A stretch of DNA of 64,000 nucleotides from contig NC_134830.1 of NCBI RefSeq assembly GCF_004210375.1, forward strand, positions 46,443,094 to 46,507,093, in the 5' to 3' direction. Positions 33,952 to 45,990 of this stretch are shown one piece after another. The stretch comes from Tachypleus tridentatus. Taxonomy: Eukaryota; Arthropoda; Merostomata; Xiphosura; Limulidae. Both the position numbers and the translations under genes were made by a program. The notes beneath the pieces were generated by a model. The model was not told the origin of the DNA and searched no databases. It saw only the letters and a program-made list of their open reading frames with translations. Each line of letters opens with the position of its first letter. Positions within the stretch are counted from its first letter, which is position 1.

Positions 33952-34305
33952 ACGCGCGCGCTTCCCGGAGATGGCAAACGCAACGTTTCCTCAGCGATAA
34001 GCTTACAACAATCCCCTATACTGCTTTACACCCACATTGTAGGTGTAAAACAATACGGGCTTGAGTGCTCGTACGATTCCTTGAGCCTCAAACGTCCATA
34101 ACTGATCAACAACTTTACACTTCTGAGAAACTTATTTATGATCAGTTATAGTGCAAAAACATGTTCATAAAACAAGAGTTGCTAGCGATCAGATATCGAA
34201 TGTTAATCATATCAAATACATTTGTGTGGAAGCTATCAGGTTAAATTTTGAAGCACATGCGGGAGGTTTAACACCATACTTTTATGAAGTATATATAAAT
34301 TAGAT

Positions 34306-34419
34306 GCCCCCGCTAGTACAGCGGTAAGTCTACAGATTTACAACGCTAAAATCAGGGGTTCAATTCCCCTCGGTGGGCTCAGCAGATAGCCCGATGTGGC
34401 TTTGCTATAAGAAAAACGC
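34306..34419 (+). mobile_element. SINE-2 copy, well preserved, perfect TSD
   Basis: Best copy of the short family. CCCCCGCTAGTACAGCGGTA carries the A-box-like part, then TACAACGCTAAAATCAGGGG, the B-box GGTTCAATTCC and CAGATAGCCCGATGTGGCT. Perfect 11-bp duplication ATAAATTAGAT at 34295-34305 and 34420-34430. Confidence 0.93.
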
Positions 34420-34794
34420 ATAAATTAGATATAGCATTTCACTGATTCACTTATTGAAAACGACTATACCACTAGAGTACAATTCCACCAATTCACTGCT
34501 TAAAAAACATAGAAAAATTGGTTTATAAAAATTATACTAAAAACTGAAGATATATTAAAATTCCGTATCAACGTAAAACATTTACTTGACATCGAAATGC
34601 TCCAGAAGAAAATGGCGTGACTTAAAAACAATCACTCTTCCAAGCCTCCTGTTGCGAGGATGACCAAGTGATCCTATAGAAACTACATTTTAATTTGTTT
34701 TTCACTAATAGTGTACACTATTATAGAATAACGTAGCAAATTTAACAGTTACGAAAAATTAACAAAACTAACACTAAATATATACTCTTTGGCT

Positions 34795-35130
34795 CAACTT
34801 GCGTCCGTTCTTTATTGTGGTAAGCTGGGTGGCTTTGAGTGTTCTAATACCGCTGCGCTGTACATGCCGCCCAAGCTGGACAGGCCAAGGTGGAAAACGT
34901 AATCTCTCCTCGTGAATAACGGGGTTGGGCTTAGGTTAACCACCTCAACCTGCCAAACAAAGAGGGTTACAGAAACGTTGACGAGGAACTCAAGACTTGA
35001 GAGTGGAATACGAAGTACTTCAGTGTAAACAGAAGATACACAGTAGAAATATTGAAACCAGCGAGGTGGAGGAGACAGCCCAGAATTGAGTTACCTGGAG
35101 AAGAGTCAGTAATGATCTATGCTCTATATA
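34795..35130. other. Moderately GC-rich unexplained stretch
   Basis: GC is visibly higher than in the flanks (for example CTGCGCTGTACATGCCGCCC and GGTTGGGCTTAGGTTAACC). No open frame survives. It may be a decayed retroelement or host exon; I cannot identify it. 34431-34794 is AT-rich with nothing recognised. Confidence 0.3.
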
Positions 35131-35658
35131 GGGCGATTGGCTTAAATAAGTAAGTAGCAAAGATTCTTTACATATCTGAATATGATAATATGCTCATAAC
35201 TCAAATATTTGAAAACTATAGCAAAGCTTTCTGTTTAACGCTTTACTCCATTTCCTTAAAAAGAGAAAAAAATTCTCACAGACTTCCCTGTAGTAGCTGT
35301 AATAGACAATGTTTCTTTGATGCTCTTTACACAAGGTGTAACACAGAACATGAGAACTTATCTAGGGAAGCGGTTCTCCAAACCTTATTTGCAAATATTC
35401 ATAGCCAGTCCAATAAAATAGAAAACATTATCTAGCTTACGAAATAGAAAAGTAAAACATTATATAATTTCCCAATTCTATTTAGGTTATGTTCACACAT
35501 TTTGACGACAAATCAACTGAGAATTTATGATATAGGCAAACATGCTTAGCTCTTTAAATAACTTAGCAGTAAAAATACAATAATTTCAAGTTAAAAGTAA
35601 CATGCTTTATAAACAAATAGTTTCACAGAAACTCATAAAAAAATTCTTCTAATTAAGG
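35131..35658. other. AT-rich, nothing firmly recognised
   Basis: An 81-codon plus frame (35190-35435) includes CSSCNRQCFF after an acceptor-like AAATTCTCACAG. No homologue or donor supports it as an exon. Confidence 0.3.
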
Positions 35659-35925
35659 CCCTGGAAGACTTAGTGGTTATAACGCTCTATTTTGCAATCT
35701 GCCTTTCACCGGATCTAAACCAGTTGTTGAGCAATGTTTGACCTTTTAGCTTATAATTTGATGGCTGATCCCACTATTTACTGATAATAAGAAACCAAAG
35801 AGTTGACAGTGGGATGTAACGGGTAGCTAGTTAGCAGCCTTTTCTCTGGTGTAGAATTTCTCAATTAAAGACTGTTAGTACAAATAGCCCTCTACAACAT
35901 TTTTCACGAAATGTAATAAAATAAA
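35659..35925 (+). mobile_element. Old SINE-1-like copy
   Basis: Head CCCTGGAAGACTTAGTGGTTATAACGC, body words GATCCCACTATTTACTG and CAAAGAGTTGACAGTGGG, and the end TAGTACAAATAGCCCTC. Highly diverged but in the correct order. Confidence 0.75.
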
Positions 35926-37069
35926 AATTCTTCTCATTCACGGAAAAATAACCTGTAAGCGATAACAATTATTTGTGATTATAGGGATACTGTTTTCTTT
36001 CACTTGAACTTAAATCATTTAGTTGAAACTTTATTATCAAAATTCAAGTTATTTGTACATTTAGATAATTATATTGGGGTTTAGCTCCCTCACTAACTTA
36101 AGTGTTTGTACTATTTTGGACTACAGTAATTTAGACTGTTACTACTGTGTTTTAATAATAATAATAAATAAATTATTTAAAGAAATATTGAGTCAGGCCC
36201 ACAGAAGTGCTTCTGATAAAGAACAGTCTATAGAGGAGTGGAAAATCACCGAATCAAGAGCCTTAGGTTAAAAGTAAAAGTCATAAAGAATTATCGATAT
36301 ATATATATGCATATGCACCGTACGAAGTATCTATTGAAAAAACATAGTTATTAGCTAAAATTTCACCAATACAACAAAACTGTTTGAAATGGAAACTGCT
36401 TAGGTCATAAACCATTCAATACAATTAATCTAGTTCTAATACCTCTTGAAGAAACCTCACTGCCCCATAATTCAGCTTCTACCTTCTTGAGAGAGGGTTG
36501 ATTTTTGTAAATTATAAATTGAACTTGATGAAAAAAAAAAAGATCAAAATAGAGTTTTTATCGTTTTTATCGCTCTAACTAAACTCACTTTGCGACATTT
36601 TCGCTTTAGGTCTACTCCTGGTGTAAAAGAGATAGTTTGAAACTATTTCTATTTGCTATGAAGATCATTGTTGGTCGAGCATTATTGTCTTTAAACAAAA
36701 TACGTTCATAATATCTCCCGTTAGGTATGCCCAATTTTTTTGCATGTTGCTATCTTGCATTCTCTTGATATTTAGTCGTCAGATCGAAGCTTTAAAAAAC
36801 ACACGCATTAACTCAAGAATAACTCCAAAGTAAAAGATAAACTTTTATTATCGAAGCTGGGTCTCTTACGAGCGTACTGCGCGTTTGTCGAAAGTAAAAC
36901 TTGCGCTGATGTTTATCATTTATGTTTTTTTCAACCTTAGTTAGGCCCTATTCATTATTTTGTTAATTTAACGACAAATTGAAAGACTGGAGGTTGCAAA
37001 AAGGAGCAGAAGTTTCTTATTCTGAGAAATATATTTTACCAACAGGTTGCTTACTAATTCAACTATTGG
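35926..37069. other. AT-rich, nothing recognised
   Basis: No supported gene. A poly-A run lies near 36532 and a short (TA)n near 36300. Confidence 0.35.
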
Positions 37070-37257
37070 GTTTTAAAGGCCTAAATATTTATATGATATT
37101 CACTTAGTTTTAAAAGCTTAAAGATTAACTTAATATTCACTTGGATTTAAAGGTATAATTATTTATTTAATGTTCACTTTGTTTTAAAGAGCTAAATATT
37201 TAGTTAATGTTCATTTTATTTTAAAGACCTAAAGATTTACTTAATGTTCATTTAGTA
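37070..37257. repeat. Tandem array, 37-bp unit, 5 copies, diverged
   Basis: TTTTAAAGGCCTAAATATTT-type units with TTAATGTTCACTT recur at starts 37071, 37108, 37145 and 37182. Confidence 0.8.
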
Positions 37258-38821
37258 TCAGCTATTGTGAGTTAAAATTTTATTACAACTTTGGAACAAT
37301 TCACTAACTTACAGTCTTGAAACAGTACCAGAATTCTGCCAAGTGTTTCACATCTACCTTGCACGTCTACATGGGCACATGGGTAGGTGCCCGAAGTAAA
37401 TGTAATACACGGGCGTGACTGTTTCATTTAAGTTTGAGGACAAAGTAACAAAGAACAACATTTTGAACAGTCGTGTATGTTACGTAACTAACTGATCTTT
37501 CTTCACTTAAATTAAAAAAAACAACTAATTTCATAATTGTACTATGCATACAATTAGAACGTACATAGTTACATTGTTATTACATTTAAATATCAACATG
37601 CGTGCACATAAATAATTAAAAAATAAATATTTTGATAGCAACTAACTTGATTTAGGTACTAGAATGATTCGTTGAAAGATCTCTACCATGTTATATCACT
37701 ATACAACAGAAAACAGTGCTCCACTAACTACATTACCTTCCATACCTCCTCCCGGCAGTGACTAAACACTGATTGCCACAGACATACGTGAGTTGTTCTT
37801 GTCTTACAGGCTGCACCTCCTTTATGCTATTGTAAATTCAACCAATCAGGGTACGAAGTGCGAGTTAGTAAATATGTGCGTCACATGCAAACTGGAAGCG
37901 CAAGTGTCACACGTCGGTAAAACGATATCCAACTACACACCTGTATTAGGGTTCGCTACGTACGAGTCCTATGGTTAATAAAAAAAAGCTCGAATATCTG
38001 GCGTCTGAAGTTAAAAAGGTGGTCATTACAATGAGCGATGACTTCTGCCACACTTGGTAAAACGTCAACCGTTCTATAAATAGATGTCCTACCAGCTGTT
38101 GACTTACATGATTGTCAATACTTGCAGCGAATTTTGTTGTGCACAGAGAAACATATATACGATATTTCGCGTACAGTACCAATCCAACAGTAACTTCAAG
38201 GAAAATAATTAGTTAAATGATCAAAACTGGTCTTCTTACGAGCTAACCTAGTGTACGCAGAAAACAGGTTTTGTACATATCCACTCAAATGGTGTAGTCC
38301 ACTGTTAAACATTTCTATGATTGAAAATATAATTAAAAGTAAGATAACATTTAAAGGTTCAAGAGTACAACTGTTTACACTAAGTTTAAAAAGCTTGGTA
38401 GAAAAAATTAAAACATATTGAGTAATATAAGATTCAAGTTATATTTTTAATTAAAGTAACGGGTATTAAATATTGAAAACCTTACTCTTTATTCCCTTCA
38501 TTCATTTGAAAATTGCGAAGCTTGAAAATATTAATTTAGTTTAAACTTCAAAGAATCGTGCCAGTTTCGTTTGTGAAAAAACAACAAACAGCAGAAGACT
38601 AAAGATCGAATAAATTCACTGGCTATAGCACAGACAAACAGAAACAGAAGTTCTATCCCAGTTCAATATCACTTCTTGCTTCTAACGAAAACAAAGAGTA
38701 TGTCATTGGAAACACAAGTTATTTTTACCATCTCAGTAACTGGTGCATAACGTAACAAACCATATTACTGATAGGATTAACATGATATAAATACTGAAAT
38801 AGCAAAACGTTTTGTATAAAA
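37258..38821. other. AT-rich, nothing recognised
   Basis: The frames at 37793-37978 and 37946-38182 have no domain or splice support. Confidence 0.35.
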
Positions 38822-40510
38822 CACGAGAGACTATTAACAACATTGCATGTCTGTTAAGACCACTGAGGTACCAGAAAGATGTATGTGAAACACGAGAGAG
38901 TGTTAACAACACTGCATTCTGTTAAGATCACTGAAGTATCAGAAAGTTGTATATGAAACACGAGAGAGTGTTAACAACACTGCATGTCTGTTAAGACCAC
39001 TGAGGTATCAGAAAGTTGTATATGAAACACGAGAGAGTGTTAACAACACTGCATGTCTGTTAAGACCACTGAAGTATCAGAAAGTTGTATATGAAACACG
39101 AGAGAGTGTTAACAACAGTACATATCTGTTAAGACCACTAAGGTATCAGAAAGTTGTATGTGAAACACAAGAGAGTGTTAACAACACTGCATGTCTGTTA
39201 AGGCCACTGAGGTATCAGAAAGTTGTATATGAAACACGAGAGAGTGTTAACAACACTGCATGTCTGTTAAGACCACTGAAGTATCAGAAAGTTGTATATG
39301 AAACACGAGAGAGTGTTAACAACATTGCATATCTGTTAAGACCACTGAAGTATCAGAAAGTTGTATATGAAACACGAGAGAATGTTAACAACAGTACATG
39401 TCTTAAACCACTGAAGTATCAGAAAATTGTATATGAAACACGAGAGAATGTTAACAACAGAACATGTCTCTTAAACCACTGAAGTATCAGAAAGTTGTAT
39501 ATGGAACGCGGGAGAGTGTTAACAACATTGCATGTCTGTTAAGACCACTGAAGTATCAGAAAGTTGTATATCAAACAGGAGAGAGTATTAACAACAGTAC
39601 ATGTCTGTTAAGACCGCTAAGGTATCAGAAAGTTGTATAGGAAACACGAGAGAGTATTAACAACAGTACATATTTGTTACGACATCTGAAGTATCAGAAA
39701 GTTGTATATGAAACACGAGAGAGTATTAACAACAGTACATGTCTGGTAAGACCACTGAAGTATCAGAAAGTTGTATATGGAACGCGGGAGAGTGTTAACA
39801 ACATTGCATGTCTGTTAAGACCACTGAAGTATCAGAAAGTTGTATATCAAACAGGAGAGAGTATTAACAACAGTACATGTCTGTTAAGACCGCTAAGGTA
39901 TCAGAAAGTTGTATAGGAAACACGAGAGAGTATTAACAACAGTACATATTTGTTACGACATCTGAAGTATCAGAAAGTTGTATATGAGACACGAGAGAGT
40001 ATTAACAACAGTACATATCTGTTAAGACCACTGAAGTATCAGAAAGTTATATATGAAACATGAGAGAGTTTCAACAGTTCATGTGTGTTAAAACCACTGA
40101 AGTATCAGAAAGCTGTATACGAAACACGAGAGAGTATTAACAACAGTACATATCTGTTAAGACCACTGAAGTATCAGAAAGTTATATATGAAACATGAGA
40201 GAGTTTCAACAGTACATGTGTGTTAAAACCACTGAAGTATCAGAAAGTTGTATATGAAACACAAGAGAGTATTAACAACAGTATATATTTGTTACGACAT
40301 CTGAAGTATCAGAAAGTTGTATATGAAACACGAGAGAGTATTAACAACAGTACATATCTGTTAAGACCACTGAAGTATCAAAAACTTCTGTATAAAAAAA
40401 GGGTATTAGCAACAATACATGTCTATTGAAACCACTGAAGTGTCAGAAAGTTGTGAACAAAACACAAGAGTGTTAGCAACAGTAGTTGTCTGTTAAGACC
40501 ACTGAAGCAG
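38822..40510. repeat. Tandem array, 69-bp unit, about 24 copies, with higher-order structure
   Basis: Unit contains CACTGAAGTATCAGAAAGTT and CGAGAGAGTGTTAACAACA. Seven consecutive spacings between 38936 and 39350 are 69 bp apart. A block starting AACGCGGGAGAG at 39505 recurs at 39781, 276 bp (4 units) later, with the same four variant units. Because 69 is a multiple of three, stretches stay open and read a 23-residue repeat such as LKYQKVVYETRESINNS (for example 39674-39916 and 40220-40429), but stops occur in other units. Confidence 0.97.
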
Positions 40511-40511
40511 C

Positions 40512-41069
40512 TGTTTTTCTTGTTTCCTGGAAGTTTACAAGATGTAGGAAAACTTACATTTAGTGATGGACTTCAGGTTTTGTTTAAAATATACCATTAA
40601 TTAATTATTCCTTATCTGTAAAGTATATCATACACGTATAAATTAACGTTAAAATACCTGTTGATGTATGCTTTCCCTATAAAATAGAAAGCATTTCTTG
40701 TTATCTCTCTCATGTTTACGTGTTTGTTTGTTAAAATGAAACACTGACATTTATCTTAAAACGTTTAATTTTCACTATACGTTTTACAATTCCAATTTAT
40801 ATTCTATCAAACCTAGTCAAATAGAAGTAGTAAACTTTTTATTAGGTTTCTCAAATCTTTGTTTTGATGGGAAAATCTTTGGGCGTGCGTGGAAGATGTT
40901 TACAGTTTTCAGATTCAATTAAGAATGTTAATAAACAGAAGAATAGAAGGAATAAAACATTTCTCCCTTCCTCTCCCTTCCAAAAAAAAACGTTCTATTT
41001 AAAGTATCTCTTAAAAATTACAAATTTTTTACCCTCTTCAAAAAATCAAATATTAGATATCAGGAAGAA
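40512..41069. other. AT-rich, nothing recognised
   Basis: No supported feature. Confidence 0.35.
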
Positions 41070-41255
41070 GTTATAGTCTTTTGTTTTGTTTGGGTTCTGC
41101 AACTAGTAGTCCCTAATTTAAAAGCGATAGACTTAGGAAAAAGGTAGTAAGTTAAAATCACTCACCACTGTCTCTTTGAATATTCATTACCAACAAATAG
41201 CGTTATTGATCGTTACATTACAACGCCCCACAGCCGAAAAGGAGAGCAAACAAAC
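41070..41255 (-). mobile_element. SINE-1 fragment, old
   Basis: Reverse fragment: AGTCCCTAATTTAAAAGCGA, TCACTCACCACTGTC, CATTACCAACAAATAGCG, ACATTACAACGCCCCACAGC. The tRNA-like head is missing. It resembles the variant body seen at 57641-58231. Confidence 0.75.
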
Positions 41256-41575
41256 AATAAATGTTGGTCCTTTTTAGGAAGTTTAGAAAAATCAAAGGAT
41301 TTTTGTGTTATTCTTGTCAATATTTTATTTTAAGTAGAGTTTCTTAGTTTTAATTTTTAGACTATGAAGAGAATGTCAAAGTATTTTCTTAGATTTTCAA
41401 CAAACGAAAGAGCTAAAAGAAAACATGCTGCGAAATTAACTAAGTAGCTAGGTGTTAGGTTTTGAAGTTTAGATAACGAAATTGACAAAAACGTGATGTA
41501 AATTTATCAGAAAACATCGATTTTTTTTCACCAGCTTCACCTTTAAACACCATGACGGGGGATAGCCTTGTCTGG

Positions 41576-41792
41576 TTTGTTTGTTTGTTTGTTTTGAATT
41601 TCGCGCAAAGCTACTCAAGGGCTATCTGCGCTAGCCGTCCCTTATTTAACAGTGTAAGACTAGAGGGAAGGCAGCTAGTCATCACTACCCATTGCCAACT
41701 TTCGGGCTACTCTTTTACCAACGAATAGTGGGATTGAGCGAACCTTATAACGCCCCCACGGCTGAGAGGGCGAGCATGTTTGGTGCGACGGG
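41576..41792 (-). mobile_element. SINE-1 copy, 5' truncated
   Basis: Tail TTTGTTTGTTTGTTTGTTTT and full body to GCATGTTTGGTGCGACGGG, then the tRNA-like head is absent. Flanks CCTTGTCTGGT and CTTTGTCTGGT suggest a target duplication, so truncation occurred at insertion, as in target-primed reverse transcription. Confidence 0.93.
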
Positions 41793-41888
41793 CTTTGTCT
41801 GGTAAGTTTTTTATTAATATATGTTATATGAAAGAAATTACAGCTACAAAAACGAACTAATTTAATCCGATATCAATACACGTAATGT

Positions 41889-41990
41889 ATAAGTTTGTTT
41901 GTTTGTCCATGAACTCCTTCTACAGTTTTGAAACTAACAGGACCAAACTTGATATGCAAACTATGCATTGAAACTGTCAACATATTAATT
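41889..41990 (-). mobile_element. Probable LINE 3' end fragment
   Basis: On the minus strand: TATCAAGTTTGGTCCTGTTA, GTTTCAAAACTGTAGAAGG, AGTTCATGGACAAACAAACAAAC. This has the style of animal LINE 3' ends. The terminal (ACAA)n repeat equals the tail of SINE-1. No ORF is present. Confidence 0.5.
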
Positions 41991-42220
41991 TAAAGTAAAA
42001 CAAAAACCAGAAAAGCTACACATAGTTCAATAAATCTCGGATTATATTTATTACATCTAATAATTATTAAATATTTTTAGGTATGTGTTGTTCTGCTTCT
42101 TTTTTATAATTTGAGTCCATAGTGAGGGAATATATTGAGGGTATTTAGGCATTTTTGTAATAAAGTTATTAAAAAGACTACCTTTTCTCTCAGGATAATA
42201 ATACTCTTGTTCTGCTAGTC

Positions 42221-42244
42221 CTGATGAAATCGCAGAGGCGAAAC
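42221..42244 (+). ncRNA. Hammerhead-ribozyme-like core, incomplete
   Basis: CTGATGA (42221-42227), a 12-base segment AATCGCAGAGGC, then GAAAC (42240-42244) reproduces the two invariant boxes of a hammerhead in correct order and spacing. Helix II would need a GCC/GGC stem but reads ATC/GGC. No upstream partner for helix III is evident nearby. Such cores occur in Penelope-like retroelements. Probably a decayed fragment. Confidence 0.35.
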
Positions 42245-42283
42245 GTTGGCTGAAAGAAAACTCTGTTCATTATTACCTGGAGA

Positions 42284-42551
42284 GGCCCGGCACAGCCAGA
42301 TTGTTATGGCGCTCGACTCGTAATCTGAGGGTTGAGGGCTCAAATCACCATTACATCAAACATGCTAGCCTCTTCAGCCGTTGGAGCATTATATTGTGAC
42401 GGTCAATCCCACTATTCGTTGTTAAAAGAGTAGCCCAAGAGTTGGCGGTGGGTGGTGATGACTAAGTGTCTTCCCTCTAGTCTTGCACTGCTAAATTAGG
42501 GACGGCTAGTGCAGAGAGCTCTCGTGTAGCTTTGCGCAAAATTCAAACAAA
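42284..42551 (+). mobile_element. SINE-1 copy
   Basis: Full-length: GGCCCGGCACAGCCAGATTG head, B-box-like GGGCTCAAATCAC, complete body, tail ATTCAAACAAATAC. Moderate divergence. Confidence 0.93.
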
Positions 42552-42552
42552 T

Positions 42553-44511
42553 ACAGGTACATAAATTATATTCGTTTAGTAACAATACCAAAATGAGAAC
42601 GAGATTATATTGTTTGGAGTATTTTACGTCTTGTTGATAGTGAACATTGATATACTGGAATGTGTATTATCTCAAAGTACGCCCAAATTTAGTATCAAAG
42701 TGACAAAAAATAACTTACTTCTTGCTTATATGAGATTAAATATCACCAACTAACTTTATTTTTGAATATAAATTATGAGCAGTGTGCTTGGTTTATCGTT
42801 ATCTCGCTTGAAAATAAATAAATTGTTCTGTGACGTATGTTGTTTTTTATCTACTTCAGTGTTGTTTTAAAAAAGACATTAAGAATGTATCTATTATTTA
42901 TTTTGTAATAAGTACTATTGTGTGATTCATATTTGAAATATGCTCATGCATATGTATAATATTAGAAAAAATACACATATAACTATTTCACAAACATATT
43001 GAAGTTGAACTATTTCGTCCAAACTCTCGACATGGCTCGATTGTTTACTCTAAAGGGCAGGATAAAATATTAAACACGGTACAATAACTAAACAAACTGT
43101 TCCTTAAAAAAATAACAAAAACACCGACAGCGCTCGTTTCATCAAGGCCACGTGCCTGGCCAACCGACCAACCAGTTTTCCCAGCATTCTTCATTAGCAA
43201 ACAAAGACCGTACTAAAGTACAGGGCGGAGGTTAAATAGTTGACCGTGTAAACGCGTAACGCACACTCACACATATTTTTACATGCATGTAGGTATGCCA
43301 ACTCATATTTACAGAGGCAGTGCATTTTAACGTCACTAACATCAAATCATACACATCTATGATGCTAAATAAATATCTAATCTAATGCAGGTTATGTTAT
43401 ACACAGGCAGCTAAAACTACAGAGAAAGTATTCCTGTCCACAAAAAACTCTTAGATTATTATATATATATATATACACAAAACATTATACCTGTTCGACA
43501 AGAATTATCTGTTTCCATGTTTGGTGATTGATAGTTATGTCTCTCGCTGTGTTACGGCGGAGGGAAATTATTTGACAGAGCTGAACTTCCGGTTCTTTCT
43601 CCTGGGAACTTCCTGTATGCTGCCTTCGTGTTGTTTCATCACTGAGTGCTACGAGAAAAATTTAATCCATCTTTTTTGTACAGGTCACTGAGGGCGTGGT
43701 CTGAAGAACGGAAACCACATCTGATTGTGCATATATTTATATATATATACAGTTGCAATAGAATATTTTATTGAACCCAACGAAACAAATAATAACATCA
43801 GTAACTAGACAAGTGATTACTTCTTAAAAAACGAACGTATGTTGTTCATGTTTTTAATACACGAACTTAAGTTTGTACATAAAAGTTAGTAATAAAAAAA
43901 GTTCTAAACAAGCTTCGAATTTGTTTGGTTTTTAAGGACACAACGGGCTGTCTGGTTTGTGCCAATCATTTATATCGAGTTTTAGATTTTTAAACCTAAA
44001 TTACGACTTAACCAATATCGTATTGGTGATAAACCTGGTGCATGTAACGTTTAATAACGTATGAAAACGCTAGAACAACAGCTATGAATTAAAGCTTTCA
44101 TCTTGTAACGATTTTCACTGAAGAGGTATTTAACATTCTAAAACATATAATTTAAGTTTCTGGCTAAAACTCAGTTACTTTTTTTCCCATGCTCTTTCAT
44201 TTTCTTAAAACATAAAGAAACGAATATAGAACACTATGCAAACGTCAATAAAACGCCCTTTGACTCCTGTTGCCAGCAGTTGCAAAGTGAAAGGGTTTAT
44301 CACGTGCGGTAAATGTATTTGCATGTGGATGTGACCACCATGGGATATCAAATTATTAAGGAAAAGACAGCAGAGTTTTTTTTTTTAAGGTAGACAAAGA
44401 AACTTTAAAGCTGAAAGAAAAATCTTCTGTTGTCTTGGGTTTTGTACATCTTCAGATATAGATTAAAGTCATATGTTGTTAATTCTGCTAAAATATTTCG
44501 TAGAGGTTATC
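42553..44511. other. AT-rich, possible ETS-site cluster, otherwise nothing
   Basis: GAACTTCCGGTTC (ETS-type, reverse ACCGGAAGT) and a second AGGAAGT lie within 43580-43615 in a locally GC-richer patch. No gene is tied to them. Short (TA)n runs occur near 43460 and 43740. Confidence 0.35.
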
Positions 44512-44610
44512 TTGTGTAGCGCTCCGTTGGGACAACAGTAACTTTACGAACTTACACCGTTAAAATTCGTGGTTTGATTTTCCGAGATGGACACAACAGA
44601 TTTTCAAGAC
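44512..44610 (+). mobile_element. SINE-2-like copy, diverged
   Basis: TTACGAACTTACACCGTTAAAATTCGTGG followed by a B-box-like GGTTTGATTTTCC and ACACAACAGA. The order matches SINE-2 but similarity is low. Confidence 0.5.
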
Positions 44611-44639
44611 AAGGATATCTCTTGTGCTTAATGGCAATG

Positions 44640-45078
44640 GAAAACAATGGAATATAGGTCAACATGTAACACCCAGATCATCTTAAATGATACCAGCAAC
44701 AAGTCGCACCCCAGCCGTTGTAAGCAAGGTGCAGCGTATTGTATGAGATGATAATCCACGAACACAAAGATCAGTGTCAAGAGCCATTCACATGCCCCTG
44801 GCAAAAGGTTTTCTCCATCCGGGAAAACGACATGAGCCACGCGTAAACAAGGTGTTTCCATGATGTACAAGTTCAATTGTTTTACACTTCATGCACCTGA
44901 AGAATGCAAAAGCTAAGCATTCTATTTCATATGAGGATATTGTAGTTGAGTTGCCACCTTCAGCAGCTATGGAGTTCGGTGCTGTTGAAACAGGCGTTGG
45001 GATATGGTTCGTACGGGGAGGTAGGGTGTGCTTTAGACATGACAGCCTTACGACATAGCCTTTTGCAATATAAGTCAT
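44640..45078 (-). pseudogene. Possible decayed coding segment
   Basis: GC is higher than in the flanks and there are two overlapping minus-strand frames of 96 and 82 codons. Reading SYEIECLAFAFFRCMKC, then ELVHHGNTLFTRGSCRFPGW to a stop, gives a protein-like composition, but I recognise no family. It may be a decayed retroelement ORF or chance. Confidence 0.25.
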
Positions 45079-45526
45079 GCTGTAGAGTTATTGTCAGATA
45101 TACACTTTACAGATAAAATATGATCGAACATAAAGTACTTAACATCTGTTTAACTACGGTTAGCAGGTAAACTTAACTTTTTGTTACTTCCTTAAGCCTG
45201 TTTTCTCCGAAGCAAAAAAAATATTCAAAATATGAATTTTCAAAAACCGTTTTTGTTTTTCTTTCTCTTGTTTCGTTTGTACATGATCAACGGAAAGATG
45301 GAGATAGTAGCCCCGTACAGTTCGAATGCCTGATGTTATTTGATATTAAACTTTCAGGGGAGGAGTTGAACTTCGCCCACCAGTTTTGTTATATAAAAAC
45401 TTAAATTTAAACTTAGTGTATATCTCATATAGTTTCAGCATTTTTTTTTCACGTATATGTTTTGCTGTTATAATTTGGTGTTACAAAGATTTTCCAGTTA
45501 TTACTGTCTGAGTTACTGAGATAACA

Positions 45527-45650
45527 ATTGCTTGTTTGTTTGATTTAAAGCAATGTCACATTCAACCATCTGCAGTGTCCAATGCGGGAAATTGAACCTT
45601 GAAATGTAGCGCTATAACGCCATAGGCTTATCATTGTCTCACCAGAGAAA
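45527..45650 (-). mobile_element. SINE-2 copy, diverged
   Basis: Reverse copy: tail TGCTTGTTTGTTTGATTTAAAGC, then TCTGCAGTGTCCAATGCGGG, B-box complement AAATTGAACCTTG, GCGCTATAACGCCATAGG. No target duplication found. Confidence 0.65.
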
Positions 45651-45745
45651 CCGAATAAAGAACATATTACTTCCATAACACATTATGTATTCACATTGAT
45701 GATAGAATAATGACATACATGTTTGTAGTGATAATGTATACATTT

Positions 45746-45990
45746 TGATGGTAGAATACTGATATACGTTACTTTGATGACTAGCTGCCTTCCCTCTAGT
45801 TTTACACTGCTAAATTAGGGATGGCTAGCGCAGATAGCCCTCATGTAGCTTTGCGCGAAATAAAAAGAATTGATGGTAGAATACTGATATACGTTACTTT
45901 GATGGTAGAACACTGACATACGTTACTTTGATGGTAGAATACAGACATACGTTACTTTGATGGTAGAATACTGATATACGTTAGTTTTGA
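45746..45990. repeat. Tandem array, 29-bp unit, split by a SINE-1 fragment
   Basis: TGATGGTAGAATACTGATAT plus ACGTTACTT recurs every 29 bp at 45746, 45775, 45871, 45900, 45929 and 45958. The unit begun at 45775 passes into SINE sequence and the array resumes at 45871. Confidence 0.88.
45776..45862 (+). mobile_element. SINE-1 3' fragment inside a 29-bp array
   Basis: GATGACTAGCTGCCTTCCCT through GCGCGAAAT, the last third of SINE-1, is joined to the array at a shared TGATG. The head and most of the body are absent. Confidence 0.9.

Noticed and set aside
33938..33967. CpG patch considered as a CpG-island promoter
   Set aside because: Too short, and no firmly supported transcript begins here; retained only as an X-box candidate.
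38822..40510. Array considered as a CRISPR-like or coding repeat gene
   Set aside because: Units are contiguous without spacers, and several contain stops; it is a minisatellite in a eukaryotic genome.
44788..45078. 96-codon frame taken as a host exon
   Set aside because: No splice sites or family resemblance could be established; kept only as a possible decayed segment.
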